A DNA stretch of 64,000 nucleotides, from positions 401,001-465,000 of the forward strand of contig JASJOG010000234.1 of NCBI GenBank assembly GCA_030142905.1, in the 5' to 3' direction. The notes under the pieces are model-generated. The model worked only from the letters and a program-made list of their open reading frames with translations, searched no databases and was not told the origin of the DNA. Positions within the stretch are counted from its first letter, which is position 1, and every line of letters starts with the position of its first letter. A program made the translations under genes and the position numbers. Origin of the DNA: Heliopora coerulea (lineage: Eukaryota > Cnidaria > Anthozoa > Scleralcyonacea > Helioporidae). Positions 11,587-23,117 of this stretch are shown here, in pieces.

Positions 11587-13187
11587 GAGCAATACTAATA
11601 ATGAAAAACTAGGAGAAGTTTCTGAATCTGAAAAACATGAAACCTGGCGATGTATATCTCATTTGGTGGCCAGTAATCTGAAGTATTTATTTTCTGTAAA
11701 CCAATCATTGACATAAATTATAATATATAATGAAATGTAATTTTGTAAATATAATCTACCACAAAGCTTGTTTTTTCAAGCTCATTTGTAAGAAAGTATT
11801 TTATACCTGAGAAAATTTATTTAAACCTATTTTCTGGTATGGCTTTGTGCAGTGGCTTTGATTTGGAAAGGTGCTGATATATATATACATATATATATGG
11901 TGCAAGGGGTACACGATGATTGTTATACCATGGGTTGAATGAGTGTGGAGAATCCTCTCCAAGAAAATTCGGACAAAACCGGAAAATTCAAGTAGAAATC
12001 AATGATGTTGGCATTAAATTCCCCCACCCCAAATTATTGGGTGTGTCATTTAATCAATTTAGGGGGCCCTATTTTTGGTGTAGTTGTATGTTTTACATAA
12101 TATTACTTGACTTGTATAAAAGCAGTATATCATACCAGTGAACCAAGAAAATCTACAAAAACATGAGCAGGAGGGAAGTATTTTTTAGCTTTTCAAATAT
12201 CATGTTCTCTATTATTTTTATTTGTTGTTGCTGTTGTTATTATTATCCACATTATTATAGCTATATTTAAATTATTAAATAGTTTCAGTAATTCCATTAT
12301 TTCATTCATTTGTTCATTAGTTCCTTCATTTACAACCAAATGAAAAAATGTTTTGAATGAAAAATTGAAGCAATTTGATCATCATCCTGGGTTAGAAAGA
12401 ATTTTAACTTATTTACTTCATAAATCTGACATTTTCATGGGCAGATATACCATTAACTCAAGACTTCATGATAGTTGAACTTCACATACATAACAAGATA
12501 CTGAAATAAAACATGATTTCAATTCTGCAGTAGTTCTGATTGCTTTGCAGAAAAACAAGGAACAGACAAGGCTTACACTTACTAAAACTACAGACTTCCA
12601 GACACCAAAATGAGAATTCACAAGTTTAATAAGTTGCCCAAATATTATATTGTATTTACAACCAAATTTAATTATAATGACTGCACTCTTGTCATAATAT
12701 TGCAGTCACTAAATCTACAGTCTGCTGCAGGTGCTTCACCCAAAATATCCAAAACTCCTAGAAGATCCTAATATGTGGCTAACATACTTTACTCTAACTT
12801 CATTTCACTTGCACTTCAATCTTAAACCATTTTGGGAAAGCAATAACTTTACTCAATGTTGTATTCATGATTTGAAATTCATTTTTAGGTTCATACAAAG
12901 TGTTTCTCACCAAGAAAATGGTTCATGTGTCAACAAATGTCCTCTAATCTTAATGCTGATCCTAATCTTATTTTTTTAGTGAGACCAGACAAAATTCCAA
13001 ATACATGCAGATGATATATAATGTCAAAATAACTGCTTCAAAGGTAAAGCTTATGCCTTGATTATTTAACATTAGGGGTATGGTTATGATCCACACGTTT
13101 CCTTTATATCAAACCTGCCGATTCAAAAATAGCCATTCCAGATATTGAATCATGCGAGCAGTTTGTCATCTTATTTTTCAGTGTCAT
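11587..13187. other. Convergent intergenic region
   Basis: AT-rich DNA between the stop codon of the left-hand gene and the stop codon of the TMEM134-like gene, which converge on each other. It should contain both 3' UTRs. A TA-rich microsatellite lies at 11875-11898 and TTG/TTA runs near 12218-12260. I see no clean AATAAA close to either stop and no further gene. Confidence 0.5.
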
Positions 13188-16100
13188 TCACCGGAAGCTT
13201 GGTAGACTTTCAAAATTATAACCTCGCCAACCTTTGGTCGCCCGATAAATGTACACTGTGTGATAACCTGGTGGAACACAGAAAAAGTTAACATTACTTT
13301 GTTTGCTTTCAGTTAGAAATGATTTTTAGTGTACACAAGTGACAACCTGTAGTTGCACTCTGAATTTAGTGAAATTTAAAATGCAGTGATAAATAATCAT
13401 AATTCAATAATAAAAAAGCAATGATGTTCCTTGTAGTCTTTATCATATGCCAAAGAATAAATTATAAGTTTACAAATTATGTCAAAGTGCAAACCCAGAG
13501 TTTTCTTTGCCTATCACAACAGGGATCAAAATATCATCTGAAGCTGTCTTCCTCAAAATGCTATGCATGCTTTTGACAACGTTTATTTTTTAAACATATA
13601 TCCTGTGCATGCACTGGATAAGCCTTGTTTTCTTTTAATCTTTAGCTCCCAACTGTATATAACTGTACAATTCAATATGTGCAAATTAGATGCATATAAG
13701 CAGATTTCAGTAAATTTCCTGAAGAATTTTGAATTAACTGTATAATTCAAAATTTGTCTAGAAAAATCTGGGATCTAAAGAGTTAAAAGTAAACTATTTT
13801 TATCTGAGTACAGAGAAAAATGCCTGAAAATACTCAGTTATGTCTTTTTTTGTCTCCACTGGGCATTTTTCTGGCTGAAATGACATCACTTCAGGTTTTT
13901 ATTTATTAGAACTGGGGCACTTAAGAAACTTTCTATTTGTTAATTAAGAAATACTGAGGTGTTGAGTTTTAATGTGAAAATGCCTTTAACCCTTTGAATA
14001 TCAAGGATGTAAATATAATGTCCTTGAAAAGTAAATAGAACTGGTTGGCATTCAAAAGGTTCAAATGCACTGAAATGGTAAAAATGTCATGAAGTTTAAC
14101 TCCTCAATAACAGCAAGGATTTTTTCCAAGTATCAATAAATATTACTGCTGAAATTACCTCCAGGAAGAATGCAAACTGCTGCACATACAAAAAATATGA
14201 TAGATTTTGGCCCTAGAAAAGAATTAAAAAAGAATTGAGGTTCATTTTTATGTTAATAACTTTCCTTTATATTATGGATATGAGAAATGTAACTCCAGTG
14301 GCTTGAAGGGGCTAAGAAACAGCTTCTCACCAGCCTTTTTTAATGCTTATATGCTTTTTGAATTGTATTTACAGGGCACATTTTTCATTTTCTTAAACTT
14401 TAATAGCTTACAATAGCATTTCACTTTATAAAATTAAGGCATTTTCAAACAGGATAAAATACAAATGGGCAAATCCTTCGTTTTCAAACTGAAGAAGATC
14501 AGTTGTATTCTTACCATCATGTTTAGGTATTGCTGATAATACAATCCCACATATCAAGAACACTAAACATTTAAAAAATAAAAAGAGTGCAGTTTGTACA
14601 CAGATGAAGATAGGCATTATAATCTGTTTAACATAAATGTATGCTTTAATTACAGTTACAGTCTGAGTCTAGTCATTAAATATCTTACTCTGGCCAGGGA
14701 TGGTGGAGAAACCCATTCATCTTTTAACAGTTTTATTCTGTTTAATGCTGTAACTACCTAAGCTATTTTTGAAGCGTAAGATCATCTGGCCATAGCTTGA
14801 GTAAATCTTCAAATCTATATTATGTTTGAAGATTAGTGGATTAAAGTTTAATCATAATTGTTATAATTATTGTCACTGTTCTAATGATTTTTTTATTGTT
14901 GTTCTACATCTTGCGGTTGATACTATTCAGTTGCTCTTGTAACCACTATTAACAATGTATTTGGGTTGTACACATACATATTCCAATGATTAACAAACAT
15001 ATTGCACCCACTACTGTTTTCCAGTTTTCACGGACTTGTGGGTGACGAAGCCACCTTGAAGAATAAAAGAAACAAACTTGCAAATTAGAGTAAATTAAAT
15101 CAAAAATGTATTGCTTCAAACTGTTCACCTAGTACCACATGGCTGGGTGGTGCAAAATGATTTCCTTTAGCAAGAAGAGATGTTTTAGCTGAATTGGGGG
15201 TCTTGGCTCAATTTTCCCAAACAATACTAACCAATCTTTTGAAAAACTCTGAATATTGCTACATGGTATGTTCTGACATGGAGATGCCTTGGCCAGTTGG
15301 GGGTTTAAAGGTTAGATCTCCTGGGTGACCAAGGAATACCCATGATATTCCTAGACATTTTGATAATAAAATGACACTTACATATAAGTGGTACATTGTC
15401 TTGGTTTTAGTGAAGAGTTTATGTCTACAGAATCACCTTCCTCAAATCCATCAATCTCTGACATTCTAAAATGAGTATAAATTAAATCCAATTCACACCA
15501 AATAAAAGCATTTCATCATTTATGAACTTAAAAATAAAATGGTTGACATATTTTATGCTGCAGGTACAGAATTGTACAAATAAGATTTCTTGTTAATCTA
15601 AAGTACACAAAGTCAATCTCAGTTAATTTAGTTGCTAAATGAATAGCTACATGTAAATTAATGAATAAGAAACAGTTTAATGAAAAAATAAATGTTATGC
15701 TAAAATAATCCTGACTAAGACTCACTTTAATTTGTCCTTCCCCTTCACAGATTTATTACCACTTTTCTGTTTAATAAAATAAAATGTACTTCAGTGCTGT
15801 AGACCTTAAGACAGCACACAACTCATAATGGGAATGTCAAAGTAAGTTAAGTTAGTAAAACACAAGAGACATTTGTTAAACAGAAGACAATTGCACAGTA
15901 TCCTAAACTGGTTGTTCAAGTGTCAGCTTCCTAGAGTTAAAATTATGATCCAATTGCCGGTTAATAATTAACAGTATTTTATTGCTCTTTAAACCAGCAT
16001 TAGAGATAATCCATACCCTCAATCACAGACTTCAGAAGATACCTCGCTTTTCCATAGGCTTAAAATTAGTGTGAGAACATCAGGGTTAGGGTTATGATCA

Positions 16101-16474
16101 CCGTCGGTCCTCCCTCCTTGCCCGTGGACTGTCGTCCTCCGAACGTTCAGCTCATCAAAGACTGCTACGAGTTATTTATCTCTATTATAAATTAATTTAA
16201 AACAGACGAACATGATTGCGTAAATTTCGCCTCATAGATGTACAATTGTCGTCTGTCACTATAGGTCGCTCACGATATCTTGCATTACCTGATATGATGC
16301 ATAAACGTGCTGCCCAAATCCAACATCTCCCGTCTCACTTAATTCATCTTCGTCTGAATCATAATTTATAGCAACCTGATCGTTTCGGACCCACTCATTC
16401 GATCCACTTGTCTCACCACTCTCGTCGAAACTTTTATCCCAATTAGAAAGAACCTCGAAAGGTTGCTTGCTCAT
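13188..16474 (-). CDS. TMEM134: TMEM134-like two-pass membrane protein (DUF872 family)
   Basis: Seven minus-strand exons join in phase: 16474-16289, 15766-15726, 15465-15382, 15054-14978, 14562-14515, 14212-14159 and 13267-13188 (stop TGA). They give 189 aa; human TMEM134 is about 195. The N-terminal 100 residues are acidic and polar (MSKQPFEVLSNWDKSFDES, then YDSDEDELSE). A first membrane segment lies at about residues 118-141 (VVGAICLLIIGI, then LFLICGIVLSAI) and a second at about 150-171. The signature tail at 165-188 contains YHTVYIYRATKGWRGYNF followed by LPSF. It matches the YH...KG-x-RG-(Y/F)...(L/I)P-x-F ending shared by TMEM134 and TMEM230. The preceding Trp-x-x-HP motif is closer to TMEM134. 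TMEM230 relatives act in vesicle membranes; the function of TMEM134 is poorly known. The first exon is head to head with the CUSTOS-like gene, suggesting a shared promoter. Confidence 0.85.
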
Positions 16475-16981
16475 CTTTTACTTATTACCCGTAGATATCC
16501 ACGAAGAGTCGTCGTCTTCGGCAATCCATGTTACACCTTGCCCTCAATAGTGTAATTTAAACATATATTAGATATATTATGTTTACGTTTTGTTCCATAA
16601 CATCGATCAACTCACAGCGTCACTCTATGTTGTTTCCGAATTGTTGTCGGTAACCGTCGGCGAACGTCGGATAGCGTTATCGTTCTTTGCCGTTTGGTAT
16701 CGTTTTCTCATCGGATTTTATGCATTGTTGGAATTATTTTATGTATGTTTTGAACTGGTAAAAATATGCCATTTGGAAAGAGCTCGCATGGAGAAGAGTT
16801 GGAAGTCGATTCTATTTTGCATGGGCAACTTTAAAATAAATAGTAACAGTCCTGGTGATTTTGGTAGGTATGAGTTTTTTTCCGAATTTCTCCAGATTTC
16901 TGAGAAAATCATATTTGGTTGTCTACTTTTTAGGACATTACAAACATCCAATTTGATTTTAAGAAATTTATTTATTCAACC
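16475..16981. promoter_or_regulatory. Probable bidirectional promoter and 5' UTR region
   Basis: About 500 bp separate the start codons of the divergent TMEM134-like and CUSTOS-like genes. A donor-like site (TTTTG then gtaggt, near 16864) and an acceptor (ctactttttag, ending 16933) suggest a 5' UTR intron for the plus-strand gene. A short unrelated frame is open across this stretch and may be an upstream ORF. I see no clear TATA box near a definable start site. Confidence 0.4.
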
Positions 16982-19900
16982 ATGGAATCAGAAGAACCAA
17001 GCAGAAATAATGAGGCTTGTCATGAAGTCAGATCAAAAAGGAAAAGGTGTGATAAAAAATTATAAATATCTGCAGGATTTACTGCATATTACCAAAGTAT
17101 AGGGAGCTGAGGTTTTAAAGGATTGAATGTGATAAGAAGAAAGCTCTAGCCTGTTTAATTGATGGGTAATGTGCTAACCCTTTCGTGCAAAGAGTTGTTG
17201 TGCTGCTATAAAATAATTACAAAAAAAGAACAAACAAATCAATAAAAAAGAAGAAGCAAGGAATGTCTGTATAAAAATTGATCCAGGAAAGGGTTGAACA
17301 TTTTTGTTAGTTATTTGAGCTAATTTAAGTTTTATAAATTATGTGTACATAAAGAGCCTGCTTACCAGTAATGAAAACATCAATTATCAGTCCATTTGTC
17401 AAGCTTTATGTATGTAGCATTTAATATTTAATTTTTTAAATAGATTTCAAAATGACAATGAAAAAGAAGAATCTTCAACATTAAGCTCTGAATTGCAATG
17501 TATTATAGCTAAACAGCTGACTGATTACTTGGACAGGTTAGTCTGAATGTATAGATTCATTTACATATGACAGTATCTGGGTTGTGACAGTCTATGGTAA
17601 CTGGACCAGGTATAGCTACATGTACATGCATGTGAGAAACATGATACATATACTGTGAATATGAAGGAGTCATGTACTGCAAAAGCAAGCATGTATATAC
17701 TTGAAAAACTAGTATTGAATAGGACCAAGGTCCATTTTAGGAATTTCCACAAAAATCATGAATCATGGAAAACTTATAGGTAAGATTTTTAAATAAGAAA
17801 AAAATACACCTGAACTTTGGTAGAACAAGGCAGTTCAAGCATGAGCATCAGACAAAAACCTTAAAGTGTTTTGTTTTTTTTTGGTTTTTTTGGGTTTTTT
17901 TTAACTTTGTTTCATGTGGTTGTGTTCAGGATTAATCTGTCCTTTAGTTCAATTCAGGTGGATTCCTCAGTGCATGCATTCCTCTTTTGAACATTGCTTT
18001 TCATGTTGAATATGTGAAGTGAACCTCCTTTTTTTACCACAAATAATCATAAAATTATGTTTTACCTTTTAGCTCCATTGAGGAAATTGCAATTAACAAT
18101 CAAAGTATGGGACCTCTGATCTACATAATTTTATGATAATTTTAAAGTAAACTTTTTCCTAAAGCAGTTAGAAAAATTAAGGATTCAATTAAACAAAATA
18201 AAATCCAGTTATAATAAGCCTAGATGAGTGACAATCTAGTGCATAATCAACTAATTAATCTGTAAGTTTACCTTGCCAGTAAATTGCATTGGATTGGTGC
18301 TGAATTACCTTGTATCTGAAAAGTTGTGCACCTTGCAGCAATCATTATGGTCAGCCTCTGAAATCAGAATTCCAACAGTTAGCTACATAAGTTCTTAGCT
18401 AGTTAGCCTATAAGTGAAGGATTACCAGTAATTTGGATGTCCAAAACATACTTGGAGAGTACCTGAATGTGTCTCAAACTAAAACCATTGACTGTCCTTC
18501 ATCAGAGAGAATGATGTATTTGGGTGTTGGCTCTAAAATAATAAGAAAGATTTCAAATAATTGGATCAGTTAATGTTAACAACCAACTCAGTTTGGTTGA
18601 TCTGCATAACTTAAAGTTAAATTTCCAAGATGTGGCTTGACCTGTAATACTCAGATGCCATGTATTTTTGATGTGTCTCATGTCAGTATGAATCTGCTTA
18701 ATAAATTTATGTTCTCCTAGCAATCTGATTCTTCCACCATCTAAAACTGTATGCTTTTTCTTGGCTAGATGATTGCTTTGTTGAAGTAGAAGAACAAGCT
18801 GATGGTAATGCTCTGACAGGCAATATAAATGTCATTGATATAAGTATTTCATATTGATGGTTGTTAGAAGGTTGTCAGTTTGTTTTAAAAAAATAAGGCA
18901 ATGCATTCCTCAGTTGTCTTGGTATTTTAAATTAGGTTGGATTATTGTGGGAGCACCCTGTCATATTTAGCTATCGGTTGCTCTTCAAAGAGGCTTTTTA
19001 GTACAGCATTTTATTCTTCCTTATGTCAGGTAATCTTATTCAGTAGAGGAAAACAGCCATGAGTTTGACTGGTTTGTTCTTCAAGAATATTAACACAATT
19101 TAAAACTGCAATTATTATGATACTAAATAAAACACAATTAAATGTAAAAGTTTCTTAATAAGCTGATTCAATTTATTGAAAACCTTCAATGTATTTTAAC
19201 CAGAATTTTTATTTTATATATTTTGGCATACTGACAGACTTTCAGCTGTTTTCAACCCTTGTCAGAAAGTCCTATAATTCAGCAAATTCCTCTACACTGA
19301 AAGGCTCACAACAAAGTGAGAGTGATCATAAAGGAAATCTAACTGATAGGTTTGTAATCTTTTTGGTCATGTTGTTTCCATTGGTTGGTGTTGTCACTCA
19401 AAAGTTGAAGGTGAAACAAAGCTTTGCAGTCAAAAAGAGCAGAGTGTAGGATATACTGGTCCACTGGGGTGTATGCAGAATTTCTCTTGGAGTGGCCATA
19501 CTTTAGTACAAGGTGTCCTGCCTGTGGTCCACAATCAGGAGCATGTCATACATGAGTTGTGATTCCACAACTTTTAGTCTGGAACCTTGGAAGCTGGTTT
19601 TTACACTTATGGGGGGGGCACCACTGGAATTTGTGAGTGAAATTGGTGAGTTCTAGTATTTGCTGCATCATATTCATTTGGAAATTTGTTAAGAGTTTTA
19701 TAGAGTGTAAAAGTATGACAGTGTGTCACTTGTTCCCTTAAAATGAACGTAATGTGAAAAAAATTTGTAGTTCTAGCAGTGATGGTGATTATGAAACTGA
19801 CGTACAACTCCGGGAAGCAGCAGTGTCAGCAGAAGATATTATTGGTTCTGCACTGATTGGTGGTAAGGTAATTGATTTAGTTGTGGAAACTTGGATTTCT

Positions 19901-20324
19901 TTTTTTTAGTTCTTTTTTTTTTTGTTTTATTTATTTTATCACCATTATCAATGATTAATATACTTTGAATAGTAATTGTTATGCTTATTGTTATAGTCAA
20001 TATAGTATTACTATTATTGTTGTAATCAATGTAATCATACTGATTATAACTACAACAATAATAGTAACAATTACTATTTAAATGACATTTTATTATTTTA
20101 TTCTAGCATTATATTATTTTGTATTATATTACATCTTGATCAAAATTACCATCATTACTGTCATCATTATTATGATTATTTCAGATCTCCAAGAGTCCAA
20201 AAGTCAACCAGGAAATAAAAAGCCTCTTGACAATGGCAAAAGTTTAAATGCTGATGTAAACTGTATGATAATCTCAAAAAAGAAACAGAATACAAAGAAT
20301 AAGAAACAAAAGCCTGATAAATGA
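16982..20324 (+). CDS. CUSTOS: CUSTOS-like protein
   Basis: Seven exons join in phase: 16982-17046, 17444-17536, 18073-18104, 18769-18804, 19238-19349, 19771-19862 and 20185-20324 (stop TGA), giving 189 aa. Features in the order seen in vertebrate CUSTOS (C12orf43): an acidic N-terminus; ELQCIIAKQLTDYLDS at 38-53, which parallels the ELQ...HVAKKLG..LDS helix; DDFQLF at 75-80, which parallels DDGFRLF; an acidic serine patch SSSDGDYETD; REAAVSAEDIIGSAL at 127-141, which parallels REAAVS..DIL; and a lysine-rich tail (KKKQNTKNKKQKPDK). CUSTOS is described as a nuclear-envelope-associated modulator of Wnt signalling in vertebrates. The start is the first ATG in frame, in a good context (ACCATGG). 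The vertebrate N-terminal REAAMP-type motif is not seen, so an upstream coding exon may be missing from this model. Confidence 0.75.
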
Positions 20325-20331
20325 AAAAAAA

Positions 20332-20337
20332 AATAAA
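20332..20337 (+). terminator. Polyadenylation signal AATAAA
   Basis: The canonical hexamer lies 8 nt after the stop codon of the CUSTOS-like gene, at the end of an A-rich run. The closeness to the stop is unusual, so a downstream signal could be the one used. Confidence 0.45.
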
Positions 20338-23117
20338 ATGCAAAAGACCTTGTTATACTTGCTCCATTAATGTCTAATGTACACTAGCAACTGTTACTCA
20401 GAGCTGACATGGGCTGATAAGCAGGTCAGTTCAAGTACATAGCCAGGGATGGTGAGAGACTGCTGATCCTCCAAATAACTTTTACTTGGCAAGAGCCCTG
20501 GGGACTTGGGATTCCTTTATGGCATGTGTTATTTCAATTGTTCTTGTGTTTGGATCTTTAATTTTTCATTTGGCATCTGCTCTCTATCATTGTCAATTAT
20601 TATTCTTTGATTAAAAATGAAATTCACTCTTATGTAAAATGTACACTAAATTTATCTTTTTCAGTGAAATTGGGAAGCGGAGAAAAATTGATTAGAGTAT
20701 TTATAAATTGAATTTTTACTAATTTTTACTATTGTATTCATACAACAACTCTTATTTCTCAAGGATAAATCAAAATAATTCTTACTAATGTTTTTGTTTA
20801 AAAATGTTCAAATTCGAATTGTTGATTTGAGGATATCCTCTATGCTAAGATATTTTACCGAAAATGGCTCGTTCAGTGATTGAGTTGCTTTTTTGGGTAG
20901 ATTCTTATCTTTTCATTTCTCCATTAAAATGCCCCACGTGGAAATTCCTGTAATCTGTCTACTTTTATGCTTGCTAGTAAGAGTATTTAACTTTCGTTTG
21001 AATAGGGCAGTAAAGTGAAAAATGAAGCATGTTTTGACCAACCAACCAACCATTATACATGTAACAGTTGGAGTTTAGTTTTGCCGTACTGTGTCGAGGA
21101 TATCCTCTCGGCAGTGATGCTGACATATGACACGTCATTTGAGAAGAAACGTGCAGCCATTAGACGACCAACCATGTACTGGTGTAGTATCCTACGCCGA
21201 AGTTTAAGGCAAACTCCTTTCGCATGCCAAGGTTAGTGAATGTTACGAAAATAATTAGCTTTACAACAGATTTCACTCAGTTATTGTTTACTGACCATTG
21301 AAATTTGTTGGAAGACTAAAGAGTGTTAAATGGAATTGTACGTTGCGATGTAGCCTTCCATTTTTGCGGCACGCCAGACACACACAAGATAGAGGGCGAT
21401 ATTTGAAAAATTTACTGGAAAACCTTAACACCTTAGAAGTGCCTTGAAAGCAATCCAGATAGGACTGTCTCGTTGAAATTTGAAACCGAGTTTCAAGGTT
21501 ATGATTTATTCACACCTAGCAATTTCGCTAGAGGTTTGTTTGTGTCGCATTTCAGCGATCAAAGAGTGCTTTACCATAATTTATGGTTGCAAAATTCAGT
21601 GACCACGAGTTGTTATTTCCGAAGAGTTATCATTTATTGGGTGATTGAGACATTAAAAAGTACAAGAGAGAAGAAATTTGTAGGCATTCAGTTGGATATC
21701 TGAAATGATATTTTTATCCGGAGGTCATGGCATGCTTAGCTGTTGAACTTTCTTAATTTTTTAATAAGAGAATGTCAACATTAAGGTTAAATCCAGTAAA
21801 GTAATTTTCAAAAAGAATACACGTGCTTCAACACCATGCACCATTGCAAGTTTCGTGATCACGTTTCTGTCTATGAAATTGATACTCAAAGGTCAAAGGG
21901 GTTTTTTGATATCTTATAAAATCCGTTCGTTTCTAACCTTCTTAGTAGCACGGATTGGTGGTTCGAAATATGCTTTGTATTGAGCCAAAATTTAGTCTCA
22001 CATTAGGGAAAAGTGGTTCTTTGTAACCTAGACAGCTGTGTTTATACGGCCTCGTTTTCCTGTCCCGAATTGGCCTGTATGTTAATGTACATTTATACGA
22101 CGTAATCAATTAATCCTCGTTACTTCCGGTAAAAGTGGTTATTAGTTATGGCAATTACAAAGATAATAAGATTTCTAGTTCAGATATTTGTATTGCCTCT
22201 TCTTGACCATGCTTAAACAAAATTTACTGGACTGACTATGGCAAAAAATTTCATTGGACTGACTGTCAAAAAAACTTTACTGGACTGACTGAAGAAATTT
22301 TACTGGACTGACCAAAATATGTTTTCTGGATAGTGGGTAGAAATTTTACTGGATCATGGAAAAAAACAACTCTACTGCACTCTATTTATATTTTACTGGA
22401 CCGTTAAAACAATTACAGTATTGTAAACAAGGACATAAATCCTGGGGGGTCGGGGGACATATCCCCCCACTTTTTGGACAGAGGGGGATACATATATAAT
22501 TATCCCCCCCACTTTTTGCAAAGTTCATGACAACTGAAGCCTAATTTCTGTTCCCTCGGCGCTTATGGTTCCATGTTTACTTTTACGATTTTCCGATATA
22601 ACCTTTTTCAGCCCCAATTCTTACCTAGGTATTGTTGGTTCGAATACATGACAAATTATGAAAATTTTCCAAATTATTTTACAGTCCGATCGTTCTTCTT
22701 TGGACGCCATTTTGTAAACAATCAGAAATACTTTGTTTAGTCATACTATAACGTCTTTATTGCTGTTTGGAGGAAATGCATGGCTTCGTTTCGATTGAAA
22801 AATAAGGTATGAATGTTGTTCCAAAGAAACTATCTCAGAATGCCGGAAAAGGCATTTCATAAACATCAGATTTAAAAAAGAAAAAACAACTTTCAGAGGG
22901 AATGCTTCCACATCACTTGGCCGGCTCCGTCCCCCCCACTTTTAGGAAGCGATTGTCGCCCTTGATTGTAAAATAGTTTTACAAGACTGTTAAAAAAGTA
23001 TTACTTGACCGTGAGCCTTCGGGGCCATCGTATATTAAAGCTTGATGCGATTTCACAGGTCTCCACAGACTTTTCTGCTGTTCATCAGGATCTGGTGTTG
23101 AAGCGGCTTCTCTTGCA
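20338..23117. other. Intergenic region upstream of carbonic anhydrase
   Basis: No gene is recognised. It holds two copies of the 12-bp perfect palindrome GAGGATATCCTC (20829-20840 and 21096-21107), a degenerate tandem array at 22221-22402, and a G/C-run-rich segment at about 22440-22960 bounded by GGGGGG and CCCCCC tracts that may be a diverged inverted-repeat element. Short open frames at 21015-21236 and 21473-21703 look like noise. Confidence 0.45.
22221..22402. repeat. Degenerate ACTGGACTGACT tandem array
   Basis: Six or so irregular copies of a unit built on AAATTTTACTGGACTGACT, spaced about 25-40 bp, become more diverged towards the right (TTTTACTGGACCG). Fragments of the same motif reappear at about 22968-23012 (TTTTACAAGACTG, TTACTTGACCG). 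The intervening G/C-run segment may therefore have been inserted into the array. Confidence 0.65.

Noticed and set aside
16590..17102. 170-codon open frame as the CUSTOS-like N-terminus
   Set aside because: It is in a different frame from the exon that splices to 17444 and is not protein-like; it is more likely 5' UTR.
20082..20184. Upstream extension of the last CUSTOS-like exon frame
   Set aside because: This part is hydrophobic low-complexity intron sequence before a good acceptor at 20184; the phase-matched exon starts at 20185.
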